Assembly: GCA_028023455.1 (NCBI GenBank)
Contig: JAQFVV010006270.1
Span: 4,552,834 to 4,616,833, forward strand
DNA length: 64,000 nucleotides
From: Epiperipatus broadwayi
Lineage: Eukaryota; Onychophora; Udeonychophora; Euonychophora; Peripatidae
Direction of reading: 5' to 3'
A program made the position numbers and the translations under genes. Every line of letters starts with the position of its first letter. Position 1 is the stretch's first letter. The notes beneath the pieces were generated by a model. That model was not told the DNA's origin, did no database searches, and saw only the letters and a list, made by a program, of their open reading frames with translations. Below, in pieces: positions 34,402 through 47,129 of this stretch.

Positions 34402-37000
34402 AAATAGAATAAGAAATCTTTAATTAATAGGCGAAATGCAAATATTAAATTCCATGAATTTTGTGATATTATATGGTGACATTTTTTTAACAGTTAAGAA
34501 CGGTTATGAAAGTAATTGAAAGTACTTCTGAGTTTTTATAATTGTTATTATCATTAATATTTAATAGTTTTATTTAATATATTGCATAACTAAATGAGAG
34601 ATTTCAGTGCTACAGAAAACAAAAAATACTTGACCACAATCATAAATCGATAAATTTCCATAATTTTAAACAGTGAATGTCAACCTCCTAATCAATTTGA
34701 TAAATACATCATATTAAAAAATATACATGCATCAGTTTTAATGAAAAAGTACCAAATAATTCTTTTAATACCAGGATTCATCCTTTTAAAAGAAGTTGTC
34801 AATAAATGATATTTCTATTAGAATTAAATGTGAAGAAGATTTCAAGAAGGAATTAACTAATTATCGTAATGAACTTTGATATGACTAAATTATACTCATC
34901 TTTTAAATCTTATACAATAATTATAATGTTCAATGTTTATATAAATGTGTCTGTGTGTAATCATAGTTAATAATTGTAGTGTTTTATAGGAAAATATATT
35001 AATAACTGACACAATTTTGTCTAGAGGTCACTACTTGCAATAAACTGATAATCACTATCTTGGTGAAGAGGGGCAGGGAGGAGGGGTATAATTTTTTAAA
35101 CCGTATTAAATTACTAAATGAATTTGTGACGTAGTCTTAAAAAATATAAACTGCCAATCTACTAAATATATTTTAATAACTCTTCGGATATATATTAAAA
35201 AAAAAAAACATTTTGTTTTAATAATTTTAAAATGTAAAAAGAATTTATTTAATATTTAAAAATGTCATGAAATGGAAATTTTTACATTATTTTAAAAATA
35301 TCATAAGTGGGAAAACTTCAAAGTAATTATTTTATAAAATTATTACTATAGTAGTCTAATAATTATTATTAATGTATCAACAACAAATATAATATAAATG
35401 TAGTCACTAACATCAGTTTCCTAATTTTTAAAAAGATCAACCTCCTTTCCATTAAAACATTAAATAATTTTAAATAAGCTTTACCGCAAAGTAACCATGA
35501 AAAAATTAAAAAATGAATGATGAAATTACAAATATTATTTTAATAATATTTTTCAGCTGCTTTTATAAACCTATTTCAAAGAGGTATCTGTCCTATCGAA
35601 CCTCGTATGTAAAAGTTACTTTTTTTTTGTCTTTATTTATAATCATTATTTTTGTTTTGAAGAAGTAGTATCGTATTACATTCTATAACGCGGCACAAAA
35701 TGCAGTTGCAAATTTGCATAAAAAATTTAGGATTTAACTAAATTAATAACAGGGTCACGTTATATATTCGAAAATATTTTTATTATAAACAATTACTTGA
35801 TACTAATAGACAAAAATATAATTATAAAGTAGTTTATTATAACTTCTTTTTTTTTAAAAAAAAAAAACAATTATAATTTTAAAAAAACTACCAACAAAAA
35901 CATGAAACTTACTTTCAAGAGATCTTATATTTCAAACTCTGAGATTAATTTAAAATCTTTTGTATAAATTTGCAAGAGATATAATACTTTTTCTATTAAG
36001 TAGATATGTTAGAAGTCTTATTGTATACAATCTAACTTCCCCAAGAGGAAGAATGAACTGTATTTACATATTCAAAAAATTTCAAGATATATCTAATTAA
36101 ATTATATTTTAGTTTTGATATATTTTACAAATTAATTAATGTGCCCTATAAAGAATCTCCTAATTCAATTTCGGTGCTGTGCTGATAGGAAAGTTCTAAT
36201 TTATTTTGGGTGTGATTGTATTCATGGCCAGTCCCATAAATAAAGTCAAGAGACATATGCCTTAGATACTGAAATGAGATGATGTGTGAAAATGAGGCAT
36301 ATTAAAAATAATTTTTATTTAACTAGTAGAAGAAAAATTCTTAAATAAAATATTTTTTAAAAAAAATGGAATTATTTTCGAAGGCAAAATATCCCCTCTC
36401 TTTCTTAATCCTAAATTGTTCAATTTTTTCACTTTTTTTTTTTTAATTCACTCTTAAACTTTCTTAATTAATACTTTATAACAAACAAGTATTTGTTTAA
36501 ACAAATGTAAACAAAAGAGTTTTGGGAATTAGTTTTCTTTTATTTAAAAAAAAAAAATTAGTAAAATTATTTCTCACAGTCTCAATCTGCTAAAATTCAA
36601 ATTCCTAAGTGTTAAACCTTTTTGCCAATATTCCCCATAGGATATTTGTCACAAGGCTAACTACAGTGTCTGTTATAAACAGCTAGAAATGTTTAATTTC
36701 TACGACTACAAATTTTAATTGAAAATGAGTTTTTATAAATTATTAGTTCTAACTATAATAGCTAGATATCAGGAGCTATTGGGGATAAACCAATAGAAAT
36801 AATATTGCAGGATCTAGCCTAGTCATAGTGAGCAAAATTGAAAAGATACAAACCTACTTGGGTGCATCATTTACAACATGGAAATGAAATAAATTTATAT
36901 AAAAGCTATCTAGTTTTTTTATTAAATTTTCATTTCTAAACATGTAAGTATCACATTTAGAATTTTTTTGACTTTTTAGAGCATGTTAGCCAAATAAAAC
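34402..37000. other. AT-rich stretch, nothing recognised
   Basis: Long A/T tracts are frequent and no long open frame or shared repeat is seen. There is no evidence of a gene in about 2.6 kb. Confidence 0.45.
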
Positions 37001-37009
37001 TTTGTGATG

Positions 37010-37502
37010 CTGATTTAGTTTGTGCTCGTAGCCATTTTGAAATCTAAAGACCAGACAAAACTACTGCTGACACCTCCAACCAATAAATGACATAAATGTT
37101 GAATAAAAGTACTTTAAATTCATATTTTAGAAATTATAAGCTAGTACAAATAATACGTTTTATTTCATATGGGCATACAGTATAATCTTTTAGTATTTGG
37201 AAATTATAAGCTTGGTTTGATCAGACTTCTGCATCTTTTGGATGATCCTTCGGATCGCCAAACCATCCTTCCCCCTCCCTGTATATTCCAGCATTTAGTG
37301 TCATCGTATTTCAAATATTTTATGAAGATAAATTTAAAAAAAAAATCCTAATAAAATAAAGCATTTTATTTTTCCTAGCTTATAATTTCTCAAATATGAA
37401 TTTAAAGTATTTTTATTCAATACATATGTCATTTATCAATTAGATGTGTCAGTGGTAGTTTTTAGATTTCAAAATGACCATGAGCGCAAACTAAATCAGG
37501 GC
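37010..37502. mobile_element. Inverted-repeat element, ~490 bp, DNA transposon-like
   Basis: Inverted arms of about 140 bp begin CTGATTTAGTTTGTGCTC on the left and end GAGCGCAAACTAAATCAG on the right. Further pairing blocks are CATTTTGAAATCTAAA, AATAAATGACATA and AATTATAAGCTAG. The interior has CGGATCGCCAAACC. No transposase fragment and no clear TSD, so the superfamily is undecided. Confidence 0.8.
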
Positions 37503-38979
37503 TAATTTTTTTGATACCAGAGACTGAAAAAAAATTTTAATGCTTCTTATCAGAAGCTATTATTGTCATTGATGTTTTTGTAATTATAAATTCAATTTTA
37601 ATTTCTATAAAAAGAGTTTTGATTATTTGAAGTTATGCTTTGACAAGATAAAAATAAAAAATATTAAAGTTTACAATAATTATCGATTCCATTTTATAGC
37701 CTGAAGGCTAAAATAAAGCTTTTTTTAATTGACAATTTATTTTTACTTATTAGTCATTTTTGTTTATTCATAAAGATATTTTATTTTTTTTAGACTAATT
37801 TCATTTATTGAATTCATCTCTAGAATGAAAAATAAAACAAATGAAGACTGAAAGTAGAAAATAAAACTTGCTTCAAAAATGTAATCAAGAAAAAAAATCT
37901 GAAAATAAAATACAATACATCTATCAATTGGTTTGATTTAATATATTAATAAAAGATAAAACAAAAAAAATGTTTTTGCAGCTTTAAACTAATTTAATTT
38001 CATCTGTTTGTCTCAAAAACAGAAGAAATCATCTGGGGTAGCAAATAAACTCTAACTGGAAAATAATTTCTTTTATACTTAAATATTTTAAATTAAAAAT
38101 ATATTTGCTGTTTAATTTAAATCAAGTAATTGTTTTCAGGATATTTTTAAATAGATCTGTGAAAAGAAAAGGATCTATTTTACTTTCTTTAAATAATAGA
38201 AAGAAAATAAACAACAAACCCATACAGGATTTCCCAATGATTTTCATTCTTCGATAACACTTTTTTTTTTTACTCCATAATCTATTGAAAAGATTCTTTT
38301 TACAGCTTACTTTAATTTTACTATTCTTTATTTCCGAAATTCTTTAAATAATGATAAAATATTAATTGCAAAATGAAATAAACTTTAAAAAGGAAAAATA
38401 ATTTCTTTTATATGCAAATATTTTAACTATTTCATTTTATTAAAATAATGCATATTTTACAAATATAATTTTGTGGTTATTTGTAAACATCAACATTTTG
38501 CTTTTTATTTTTTTGAAATACAAAATAATTATTTTCTTCATTCAATTTATTATTATTTGTATTTTCAATTGTTATTAAAATGTAATCTTTTAATCCCATA
38601 AGCATGTTTAAATAGAAATGCAATCATACCATTCAGATTCTTTATCAAGAATATTTCAAAATAAAATATTAAAATGGTTTTAATTTATTATGTCTTCTGC
38701 AATAGTATATGGCTGAATTTATATTCATGTTTATTTGAAATGTATTTCAATAGGTTTAAACGTTAAATTACAAATATATTGGCTACATTTAAAATTTGTT
38801 GTTTAAATTAAAACAAATAACTGTTTTCAATATATCTACAAATAGATTTGTGAAGATAAATTGATTTTTTTAAATTTAATAATAAATTAGTCAAATAAAA
38901 TAAGGGGAGGAAAACTTAGTAGTTATGACTGATTTTATAAAGTATAAACTTGATGATGATCATTTTCAACAATAATCAA

Positions 38980-39790
38980 TCCATGGCCAGATTAAGATCT
39001 TTTCAAGTTTAATCCAGTTTTTCCAATCTATAATCTCACCCTTTTCCATATTTCGTCATGTGTTCTCTTCCCATGTCGTATAATTTCTTAAGATCCAATT
39101 TAAGACTTTAACTGTCATTATCTCTTTTTAGAAATATATATTAAATTGTCAGAAATGCAGTGATAGAGAAGCTGAGTAAAATAATATTGCGATGGCTTAA
39201 TGCTTTTGAGGGTTTATTGTGTCCTCATATTCATAGCAGAATCAAAATAGGAAGAAGATAGAATGTTTAAATAGACTGATTGTATTTAAATTGGTATAAA
39301 TTAGAGTTCAAAGCATCCATTTTTTGAAGAGGAAAGCATGATTGTTTGTGGTTTATAGGTATTGTTAGCTATAATATAACAGCCCAGCTTTATTTCAATC
39401 TAATTCTATTGATTCCTTATATTTTACTTTGATCTTATCCAATTACTACCAATATGCATCCCCTCATATTTCCATACTTGCTCTTCTGTTTAGTGTCCAA
39501 ATCTCAAGTCCATATGTAAAAATGGTAGAACATCTATTTAAAAACTACCTTTTTAAACACATACGCATATTTGCTTTTAATTCTAAATTATTTCTATCAA
39601 AAGCATCCATCCTAGTTTAATTTTATGATTAATTTCACCCATTATATTTTTACCTGTATTAATAATCTGGTCAAGGTATTTGCAATTGTTAATTTCTTTT
39701 AACTCACATTTATCAATCCTTATTGTCTGCTTCTGAAAAAACCCATAGAACATTACTTTAGTCTTTTTTAACATGTGTCTTTACTCTTAC
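38980..39790 (-). pseudogene. RTE-like LINE reverse transcriptase relic
   Basis: On the minus strand the frame 39583-39774 reads KTKVMFYG..., then CKYLDQIINT and EINHKIKLGW. These correspond to the NKTK-M and KYLGQ-I-T...E-I-RRI-LGW motifs of the palm/thumb of RTE-type reverse transcriptases. Further along, after a frame shift, FTYGLEIWTL matches the conserved YG-E-WTL segment. Near 39.0-39.1 kb a lysine-rich stretch may be the C-terminus. Several stops make it inactive. It is in the opposite orientation to the related relic at 29-31 kb. Confidence 0.8.
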
Positions 39791-39929
39791 TTTCTTACTT
39801 TATCTGATAACTCTTGCAGCACTTCCTGAAATTCTGGAACATTATAATGAAGCTGTGGACTAAGACATATTTTGTTCCACGTCACCACCACCCCTCTCAT
39901 ATACAATGTATATAGAATATAATAGCTCA

Positions 39930-40095
39930 CATTTTGTCAACAAGCCTTGATTATAATACAATAAATATTGTTTATTTTACCATAAATGTACTATATAGTA
40001 TTTTCAAAATAAACATGTATATAACAGATGTTTTATGAGCATTGTATGCATATATAAATTAAAATAATATAAACAAAAATTTTTAAAAATGTTAT
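39930..40095 (+). repeat. Dispersed repeat, family E
   Basis: TTGATTATAATACAATA, ATTGTTTATTTTAC, CATTGTATGCATATATAAAT and AAACAAAAATTTTTAAAAATG appear in the same order as in the copies at 5.0 and 46.0 kb. Confidence 0.6.
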
Positions 40096-40469
40096 TGATA
40101 ATACATTGATAAAGCACATTTTCATATATATTTACTGTGTTGTGTGTTCAATCATTTACAATTCTGTTTTATCACAATTGAATACCTGTTTTGGACATTT
40201 CTTCAATAATGTAATTTTAAGTGATCGTTTAACACCTTCACGCTCTCATTTCCACACGCTTAAGATTTGCCCATACAGAATCATTTGGGTCAAAAGAATG
40301 GGTGGATTCATTCCATTCTTTCTAAAATACTATATCTTGTGTCTGAAAAAATCGAGAGTATTCATTTATAATTTATCTTTAAAGCGCATGTGCATTGGCT
40401 TAATCGCTAATATCACTATTACATAAAAAACAACGCTATATAAAATAATATCTCATTCAGTAATAGTTT

Positions 40470-40600
40470 TAACAAGGCTGTAAACCTTAGCAATGAGCGT
40501 CTGAAAAAAATCGTCACTAGGGACCTCTGTAGGTCTTTAAAACACATGCTTACGCTATGAAGAAAAGAGAGAATCCCCTTTCATTCAATAATTTTTTTAA
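40470..40600 (+). repeat. Family D end fragment
   Basis: AAGGCTGTAAACCTTAG, ACTAGGGACCTCTGTAGGTC, then ACGCTATGAAGAAAAGAGAG match the ends of the inverted-repeat elements at 48.5-49.0 and 53.4-54.0 kb. Only one end is seen here. Confidence 0.65.
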
Positions 40601-40879
40601 ATTCTCATGAAAGTATAACAGCAGCTTTGTTATTGGCAGATACAACTATATCATTTTGATATTTTAAGACTAATGGTTTTGGGATCTATACAACCAACCC
40701 CTGTTTGCAACGAATGGCTTAGAATTGTGTGATCCATATTCTTGGCTAAATTCTTTATAGAAACTTAAGAATTTCTTGTGCAATACAAAACCATCAACCA
40801 TAACATTGTTATAATTCATATCATTTAATTATAGATTAAAAACTTTCTCCATTTTAACCAAAATATTATCCCTTATTTT

Positions 40880-41215
40880 AATTGTAATTTTAGCTGTTCT
40901 AGAGGTTTCTTATTAAATCAATACTTTTTTCTCTCATTCAATGGGTACTTTATGATTTCTTTTTTTAGGATTTATCACTCATTGTACTAAAGATATAATA
41001 TATACTATAGATATAAAGATATAATATATACTATATATATTATAAAAAATTTTGAAAAAATAATTCAAAGAAAAAAATTATTTACACATATTTTTTAACT
41101 ATGGTACTGAATTGCATTTAAATTGTGAAAACAGTGTGATTTAATACATTCACATTTGAGATCATTAAATTTATCAAAAGAAAAATGGCTGCCATGGTAC
41201 TGAGATTCGAAAATT
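40880..41215 (-). pseudogene. pogo/Tigger-like transposon 5' end, inverted copy
   Basis: On the minus strand this segment aligns with 44880-45150. It shares ACTATGGTACTGAATTGCAT, TTTAAAT-GTGA, TACAATGA-(C/T)GATAA and the start of the transposase frame (MSDKS..., later PLNERKKY). Frame breaks and the lack of any later part of the gene show it is a fragment. Confidence 0.65.
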
Positions 41216-41277
41216 TAATGTTTGTAAATCAATGTTTTTATTTGTTTACTTTTTTTCTTTTGGCTAGTGTATAATAG

Positions 41278-41408
41278 AAATCATGTAGTTTAATACAGTA
41301 TGGTTTGTCATGTCATTATATTTGCAAAAACAACCACACCATCTTCCACATCTAAATTTCTTAAATAAGATCTATAATGAAGTCATGAACCATACTGTAT
41401 CAAACTAC
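41278..41408. repeat. Short inverted-repeat element
   Basis: Arms GAAATCATGTAGTTTAATAC plus AGTATGGTTTGTCATG on the left and their diverged complement on the right (near 41367-41408) enclose about 45 bp. It has the size and form of a MITE. Confidence 0.7.
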
Positions 41409-41449
41409 ATGACTTCAATTGTATATTAACCAATATATATATATAGTAA

Positions 41450-41757
41450 GAAAATCAAGACATACATCATGTGACTTAATTTAATAAGCTTGTATTTACA
41501 AATGTAAATATAATAAGTGGGTTAATAGCTCTAAACAAGCTCCCCCTCCCCAATAAATGCAACAAAAGAAAGTATTTAAAATCTCTATTTAGAATTATCC
41601 CTATCCCCAAACTGTTTTCCCGCTGATGGCTCTTCAGTGAAATGCTAGGATATTCAGACACTAAATCCAAAATATCAATTCAAGTTCAACGTTTATCTAA
41701 TACATTTGTAAATACAAGCTTATTAAATTGTCAGGTGATGTACGACTTGATTTTCTT
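41450..41757 (-). mobile_element. Family C element with inverted ends and hammerhead relic
   Basis: The ends AAAATCAAG-CATACATCATGTG and its complement near 41733-41755 form ~55-bp inverted repeats that include AAGCTTGTATTTACAAATGTA. On the minus strand (about 41575-41672) the ribozyme segment keeps CTGAAGA, GAAAA, a GTT site and both helices of stem I, but stem II is largely lost. It is the clearest full-length family C copy. Confidence 0.75.
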
Positions 41758-41759
41758 AT

Positions 41760-44480
41760 TATTGTAATGATCATATTTGCACATTCATGCAACAAAATCC
41801 AGAATTTTGGCAAATTATCCCAAGGCTGATCTAGATAAGGGGTTGAGACCTCAAATCAGATAGCACCTCAATTCCTTCCCCAACGCTTCATGATTTACTA
41901 CCCTATGGATGGCATATATGAGGTTATACTCGGTCTCATTTAGTTCGCGAGCCGGTAGTAGCACAGGGTGAAGTATGAAACTCAGAGAATAATCAATAAA
42001 TTAGCAATTAACTAAATAAACATACACATGGCTTACTGAAATAATGCATATATTAATAATTAATACTAAAATGACTAGATTTGGATAAGATTTGGGAATG
42101 GATTGCGAATAACACACTAAACATTATAAATTTAAATATCTTTTACTATTAAATGATAAGTTATTAATACGAAAATAGAGTGTCTTGGGCTTTTACATTT
42201 GTAAATGTCTTACGATGATGAGCTGAGTCAAATACACGGTCTCATCTTTTATGTTGCACTTTAATCTTTTAACTTTATATTTTATTACAATTATTATCTA
42301 CAGTTTATAATCATGCCTGAATATGTTATGCCATTTATTCTGGGTTTATATGAGTTAATTTTACAAGAATGATAATTGACAAAATATAATTTATTTCGAC
42401 TAACTTATACATATGAGCAATAAATATGCTCCCTATGCAGATTATTACACAAACTAGATCTGGTATTCAAATGAATGCTGAAATGAATATTGTAGCGAAA
42501 CTTCTGATACTAAGATGCTACATTAACTAAATAAGAGCTGAAGCCTGAACGTGTAATTAGTCACATGATTCAGTATCAAGTACTCAGTTCCCCTGAACTA
42601 TACGACTTACTATTATAATACGAACTTTAGTTCAGGAGATTGGAGCAGCTTTACAAATTAGTTTCTGGACCCTAATGTTCCAGTTCTAAATAGGCTGTCC
42701 GAACTAATAATAATGGGATGGCATTTCACCAGAAATATATTTACAAAGAAATATAGCAAGGCGTATTGCACATAGTGTGCTTTGTAAAGACACGTTTGTA
42801 ATGCTTACTAATATAATATTAATATTAAATTTAACTAGGGTGCTAAATACTTTAGTTTCTTTCTGCGAAACTACCTTATCCCAGTTCACGAATTAACATA
42901 CTTAAAACATGCTAAGAAGAATTCCATTACAGTAATCTAGTTTAAAGATTTAATCTGGCTAATTTATAAAATAAACTAAGGAAGAAAAGCATATTTGGGG
43001 TTTAATTAATTTATTAATAATATGCTTTTATATCACTCTGCAATTATTAACTATACATATTTATTAACATGTAAACCATAATGATAAGCTAAAACATAGT
43101 AGCCTAACTAAATATAAATATATAGAATAGATACCGAAATGGAGATCTATGTTAAGCGGCATAAATCTATTATGTGAGAGCTTCTAATCATCTCTCTCAA
43201 TTATTAATATTACCAATCTCCATTTTGATTTATGACATATTATAAATATCAATGCAATAAACAAATAATATAAAAGAGAATAAGCGTGACCACAGATCAG
43301 GTCAGTAAAGATATAATAACTGGTTACAGTTATTATGTTTAGGAGAATTATTAAATTATAATTATTTATTTAATAGGTAATATAGTTACAATTATGATTA
43401 TTAATTTAAGAGTTACATAAAGTTTATTACATATTTTTGTTTGATTTATTGAGAAACATTTAGAAGTTATAATTTATCAATGTTCAAATTATATAGCTAG
43501 CTTGAGAAACTTATTAGAATAATTTAACTTTAGATTTATTTTAAAGAGCTCTGTGGAAAGAAATGTTGCCAATAATCTACTAACTGAGACGTCCGGCATG
43601 TACGCACTGTTACTTATCCAGGCAGGCTATTTTCTGATGTCTCCTTGGAAGGCTGATGGTCTCAATCTCTTCCATTCCAATATACCAGTCTTCTGAAGTA
43701 AGACAGCAAATTTTGTGGCCTTCTAGATGATCATTTCCATTTTTAAATCAGGCATAGCTCCAGGCAGTAAATGTTCATATATAATAAGAGTGAAATTTCA
43801 GTGCTAAAATTTGAGGTTTTTATATTAACTCTTCGATCTGTCCTGCAAAATTTATTAACTTGTTTACAATTTTAAGTTTTTAATCTTGAGATTTAACATA
43901 GTTTTATTACTTTTAAAATTCTGCATTAAGTTTTTAGAGAAGACAAAAGCAAAATTTAATGAATAGTAAAATAGAACAGGTTGACTGATTTTGCTTTGTC
44001 TTAAAATTTATTTTGGACATTTCAAAATTTGTTCTTGGTTCCCACACAAATTAAACCAGGTGCATGCGACATGATATTTTCCAAAAAACATGCTATCTTT
44101 TAAAACAGATTTAAATTGTGTAAACATTCTGTTATATATGTCTTCTAGTCACCTCTGGAATTGAAATTATATGCAAGTTTTAAGCTAAATAATGAATAGA
44201 TTTATACATTTTCATTTTAATAAAATAAAAATTTATAACTAATAATTTGATTTTAACACTAATAAATAGTTTTGTGTTAGAGCTCCCTCACATATATATG
44301 TCTTCATACATATATAATGATGCCTACACAGATATGCATTTAATTTAAAATATATAAATATGCACAATATATGTGTACATACATTAATATATGTAAATAC
44401 ACATAGGTGAAACGAGATTCCAATCAACAAATACCATTTCACTATTATAGTTTAGCCTTTGGGGCTTTGGCAATGTTATA
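41760..44480. other. Mostly single-copy DNA, no gene recognised
   Basis: Parts (41.85-41.97 and 42.5-42.9 kb) are less AT-rich and carry none of the window's repeat families. No long frame, exon pair or RNA gene could be supported. Confidence 0.4.
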
Positions 44481-44489
44481 TTGCTAAAG

Positions 44490-44800
44490 CTATTAATATA
44501 CAGCATATCTGAATTTAGTTCAGTCCCATATGGTTGAGTTAGATAACTGGATTTGCAGACATAGATGTCTGAAATTTTCAGATTTTCTACTTAATACTTA
44601 AGCATTAGATAAATGTTGAACTCAAGTTGGTATTTTGGATCTAGTGTCTGAACATTCTAGCACCTCACTGAGGAGAGCTATCAGCTCGAAACTGTTTTGG
44701 GGATAGGGATGCTTTCTCTTGTGGCATTTATTGGGGAGAAAAAGCATACTTAGAGCTATTAGCATGCTCATTATATTTAAATTTAAATATATATATAAAC
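44490..44800 (+). mobile_element. Family C hammerhead element
   Basis: GCAGACATAGATGTCTGAAA, CTCAAGTTGGTATTTTGGAT and the ribozyme are followed by GGCATTTATTGGGGAG and GCTCATTATATTTAAA, as in the 24.2 and 41.5 kb copies. The left part matches the spacer arms of the 17.5 kb palindrome. Confidence 0.75.
44641..44712 (+). ncRNA. Hammerhead ribozyme, family C
   Basis: Core CTGAGGA (44668-44674), perfect five-pair stem II GAGCT-ATC-AGCTC with the canonical G-C closing pair, and GAAAC (44688-44692). Stem I is TGGGGA with ACCTCA-side bases next to the core, with an imperfect outer helix. Helix III reads ACTGTT where ACTGGT is expected, so the residue before the cleavage site (T instead of G) weakens it. 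The invariant core residues are intact. Confidence 0.72.
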
Positions 44801-44879
44801 AAAAAATGTAAACAAACAAATAATAAAAACATTAAAATTTACAAACTCACTAAATTTTACAAATCTTAGTATAATGAAA

Positions 44880-45550
44880 GCTATCCTTTTCTGGGTAAAT
44901 TTAATGTTTTCAAATCTCAAATGTAAATTTATTAAATCATATTTACTTCACGATTTAAATGCAATTCAGTACCATAGTTAAAAAGCACATGTAATAAATT
45001 TCTTCTTTGCATTATTTTTTCAAAAAGTGTTTTACTGTATATAGTATGTATCATATTTTTAGTAAAATGTATTTTAGTACAATGAACGATAAGTCCAAAA
45101 AAAATCATCAAGTACTTTCATTAAATGAGAAAAAAATAAGGAATTGGCTATATGTTTCAAAAGAATGAGTCATTGATAAAAGAAAAAGATTCATACTGCC
45201 ATCACTTATGTCCTTGAAACAATTAAAGTTTTATATAACTAAAGTAAGGAATGATTTTTGGTTAAAATAGAAAAGCTTTAAATTTATGATTAAATTATAT
45301 AAATTGTAAGAACATTATGCCTAAAGGTCTTGTATTAATTCAGAAAGCCTTGTCTCTATGAAAAAATTACCAAGAATCTGGAACACGAGTCCAAGCTATT
45401 CGATGCAAATGGTGAAGCTATATCTACCAATCACAAACTGCCACTATATTTTTATTAGAATTCAAAAAAATTATTGAAGAAAAAAAAATCCAGATCAGGT
45501 ATTTAATTGTGATAAAACAAAATTATAAATGATAGAATACATGTAAATGT
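44880..45550 (+). pseudogene. pogo/Tigger-like transposase relic
   Basis: An ATG at 45082 opens MNDKSKKNHQ, then VLSLNEKKIRNWLYVSKE and a stop. This is the Tc5/CENP-B-type helix-turn-helix found at the N-terminus of pogo/Tigger transposases (L-S-x-E-x-I-x-NW-I pattern). About 350 bp downstream IQKALSL resembles the R-K-P-E-A-L-S block, and PDQVFNCDKT near 45490 matches the first catalytic aspartate motif (QIFNCDET). The frame is broken by several stops and the catalytic C-terminal part is missing. The 5' 250 bp recur inverted at 40.9-41.2 kb. Confidence 0.7.
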
Positions 45551-45954
45551 GGTTTCTCATTTTATTATTAAAATTATTATGTAACTTCAATCTTCTAAAA
45601 ACTTTATCTCGAAAAAATGTAATTCAAAATAAATACATACAAAATGTATATAAAGAAAAGAAACAATGCTAAACAAAAAGTTAAAGGGGACTGACATATT
45701 GCCAACAAGATATATGCAATCAACAAAAAAGAATCCTGTGCCCCCTTATCAAAAAGTGGCTCACTTAAATTAACTTATTTACACCTTATATTCAAATTTT
45801 ATGCAAATCCCCATTCTTTTTTTCTTTTATAAAGCTCACAAGCTTCTTAGACAACTATTACTATGAATATGACTACCAGGTAATTGAAAGCATGTTTAGC
45901 ATGTCATGCTGTTAAAGTATTAAATGAAGCTTTTCTTTATATATATTTTGTATT

Positions 45955-46090
45955 AACATTATTTTTTTAAAATTTTGTTTATATTATAATCTCAATTTAT
46001 ATATGCACACTGTACACAATAAAACATGTTATGTATATGTATATACATGTTGAAAATTATTGTACTGTATACATACAGAAGAAGAAGAAA

Positions 46091-46128
<38 letters not shown>

Positions 46129-46220
46129 CTATTGTATTATAATCAAAGCTTGACAATAAAATGTGAACTATTATACACTGCATATATTGTACATGATGAC
46201 AGTTTGGAACAAAGCATAGC
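45955..46220 (-). repeat. Dispersed repeat, family E
   Basis: On the plus strand it begins CATTATTTTTTTAAAATTTTG and passes through ATATGCACACTGTACACAAT. A related copy opens the tandem array at 32.69 kb. Confidence 0.65.
46092..46130. repeat. (AAT)n microsatellite
   Basis: About twelve to thirteen uninterrupted AAT units lie inside the family E repeat. Confidence 0.95.
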
Positions 46221-46239
46221 ATAGCTTATGGTTCTACCA

Positions 46240-46800
46240 TACTTCTTATAAAACTATAAAAATGTTGGAAATATAGAATAATCTTGTCTTACTATTATGC
46301 TCTTATCAATGTTAATCTTAGTATCACCCTGTCATTTACTCATTACTGTTGCATTTTGATAAATATTTTTCAAGATATGACAATATCCTGAGTCTATATC
46401 TTGATGATTTTATGCTTTAATCTCTGCAGACATATTTATAGAATCAAATACCTTTTCATATTCTATAAATCCAAATAATTACCCATTCTTTATATAACTT
46501 AATTCAATACTTGGACATGACATAGTAATATTTTTAAATCCAAATTGTTCTTTTGATTGGTTAAAATCCAAAGTTCAGAATAGATGGGTTGCAATTATGT
46601 TAGCAAATATTTTGTATAAAACTGACGGAAGATTGATAGGCCTATAATTTCTAATACCTTCTTAATCATCTTTCTTAAAATTCAATACTACAACTATTTT
46701 CTTCCAATCATCTGCTTTATTTTTATCATTTAGACATTTGGAATATAATAACAATAATAATTCCAACATTTCTTGGAACTTTCCCTTCTACGTAGATTTA
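46240..46800 (-). pseudogene. LINE reverse transcriptase relic, fingers/palm
   Basis: On the minus strand, with frame shifts, the reading is DDWKKIVVVLNFKK, then GIRNYRPINLPSVLYKIFAN, FNQSKEQFGFKN, and FGFIEYEKVFDSI. These match, in order, the W-x-A-x-I-I-F-KKGD, NYRPI-LLSV-YK, QAGFR and F-x-DYEKAFDS motifs of RTE/CR1-type reverse transcriptases. The YADD catalytic box is not seen. Stops are present. The next block (KINIDKSI...) may be the degenerate GVRQGD region. Confidence 0.85.
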
Positions 46801-47129
46801 TTTGCATGTCACCCCATTCATTTAAAATGCTTGGCAATTCAAAAGCTACAACAATTAAAAGGCTTACTTTCTTTTCTTGTTTTTTTATTACAACAATTTT
46901 TTTCTGTAGAACTCTTCCACATGTCTCATAATGTTGTCCCTCTTTATTGTAATAGTTCCATTTTATTGCTGAAGCAATCTTAAGATGAGTTTTCTAATGA
47001 ATATTCAAACCAATCAGAATGCAAATATATTCACACATACTAATAGTATATGCCATTTATTTATTTGATATCATATGTTTTTAAGGATGGTAGCAAACTT
47101 CTTTATTTTTTAAAAACTAGAAATATAAT

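Noticed and set aside
40106-40426. 106-codon open frame, the third longest in the window
   Set aside because: No recognisable domain, starts inside AT-rich repeat-adjacent DNA and shows no exon borders. Chance is the simplest explanation.
42597-42650. Inverted pair CCTGAACTATACG / TTAGTTCAGG
   Set aside because: Too short and imperfect to stand out in AT-rich DNA, with no related copy seen.
45992-46222. 76-codon open frame with an isoleucine run
   Set aside because: The run is the (AAT)n microsatellite read in reverse.
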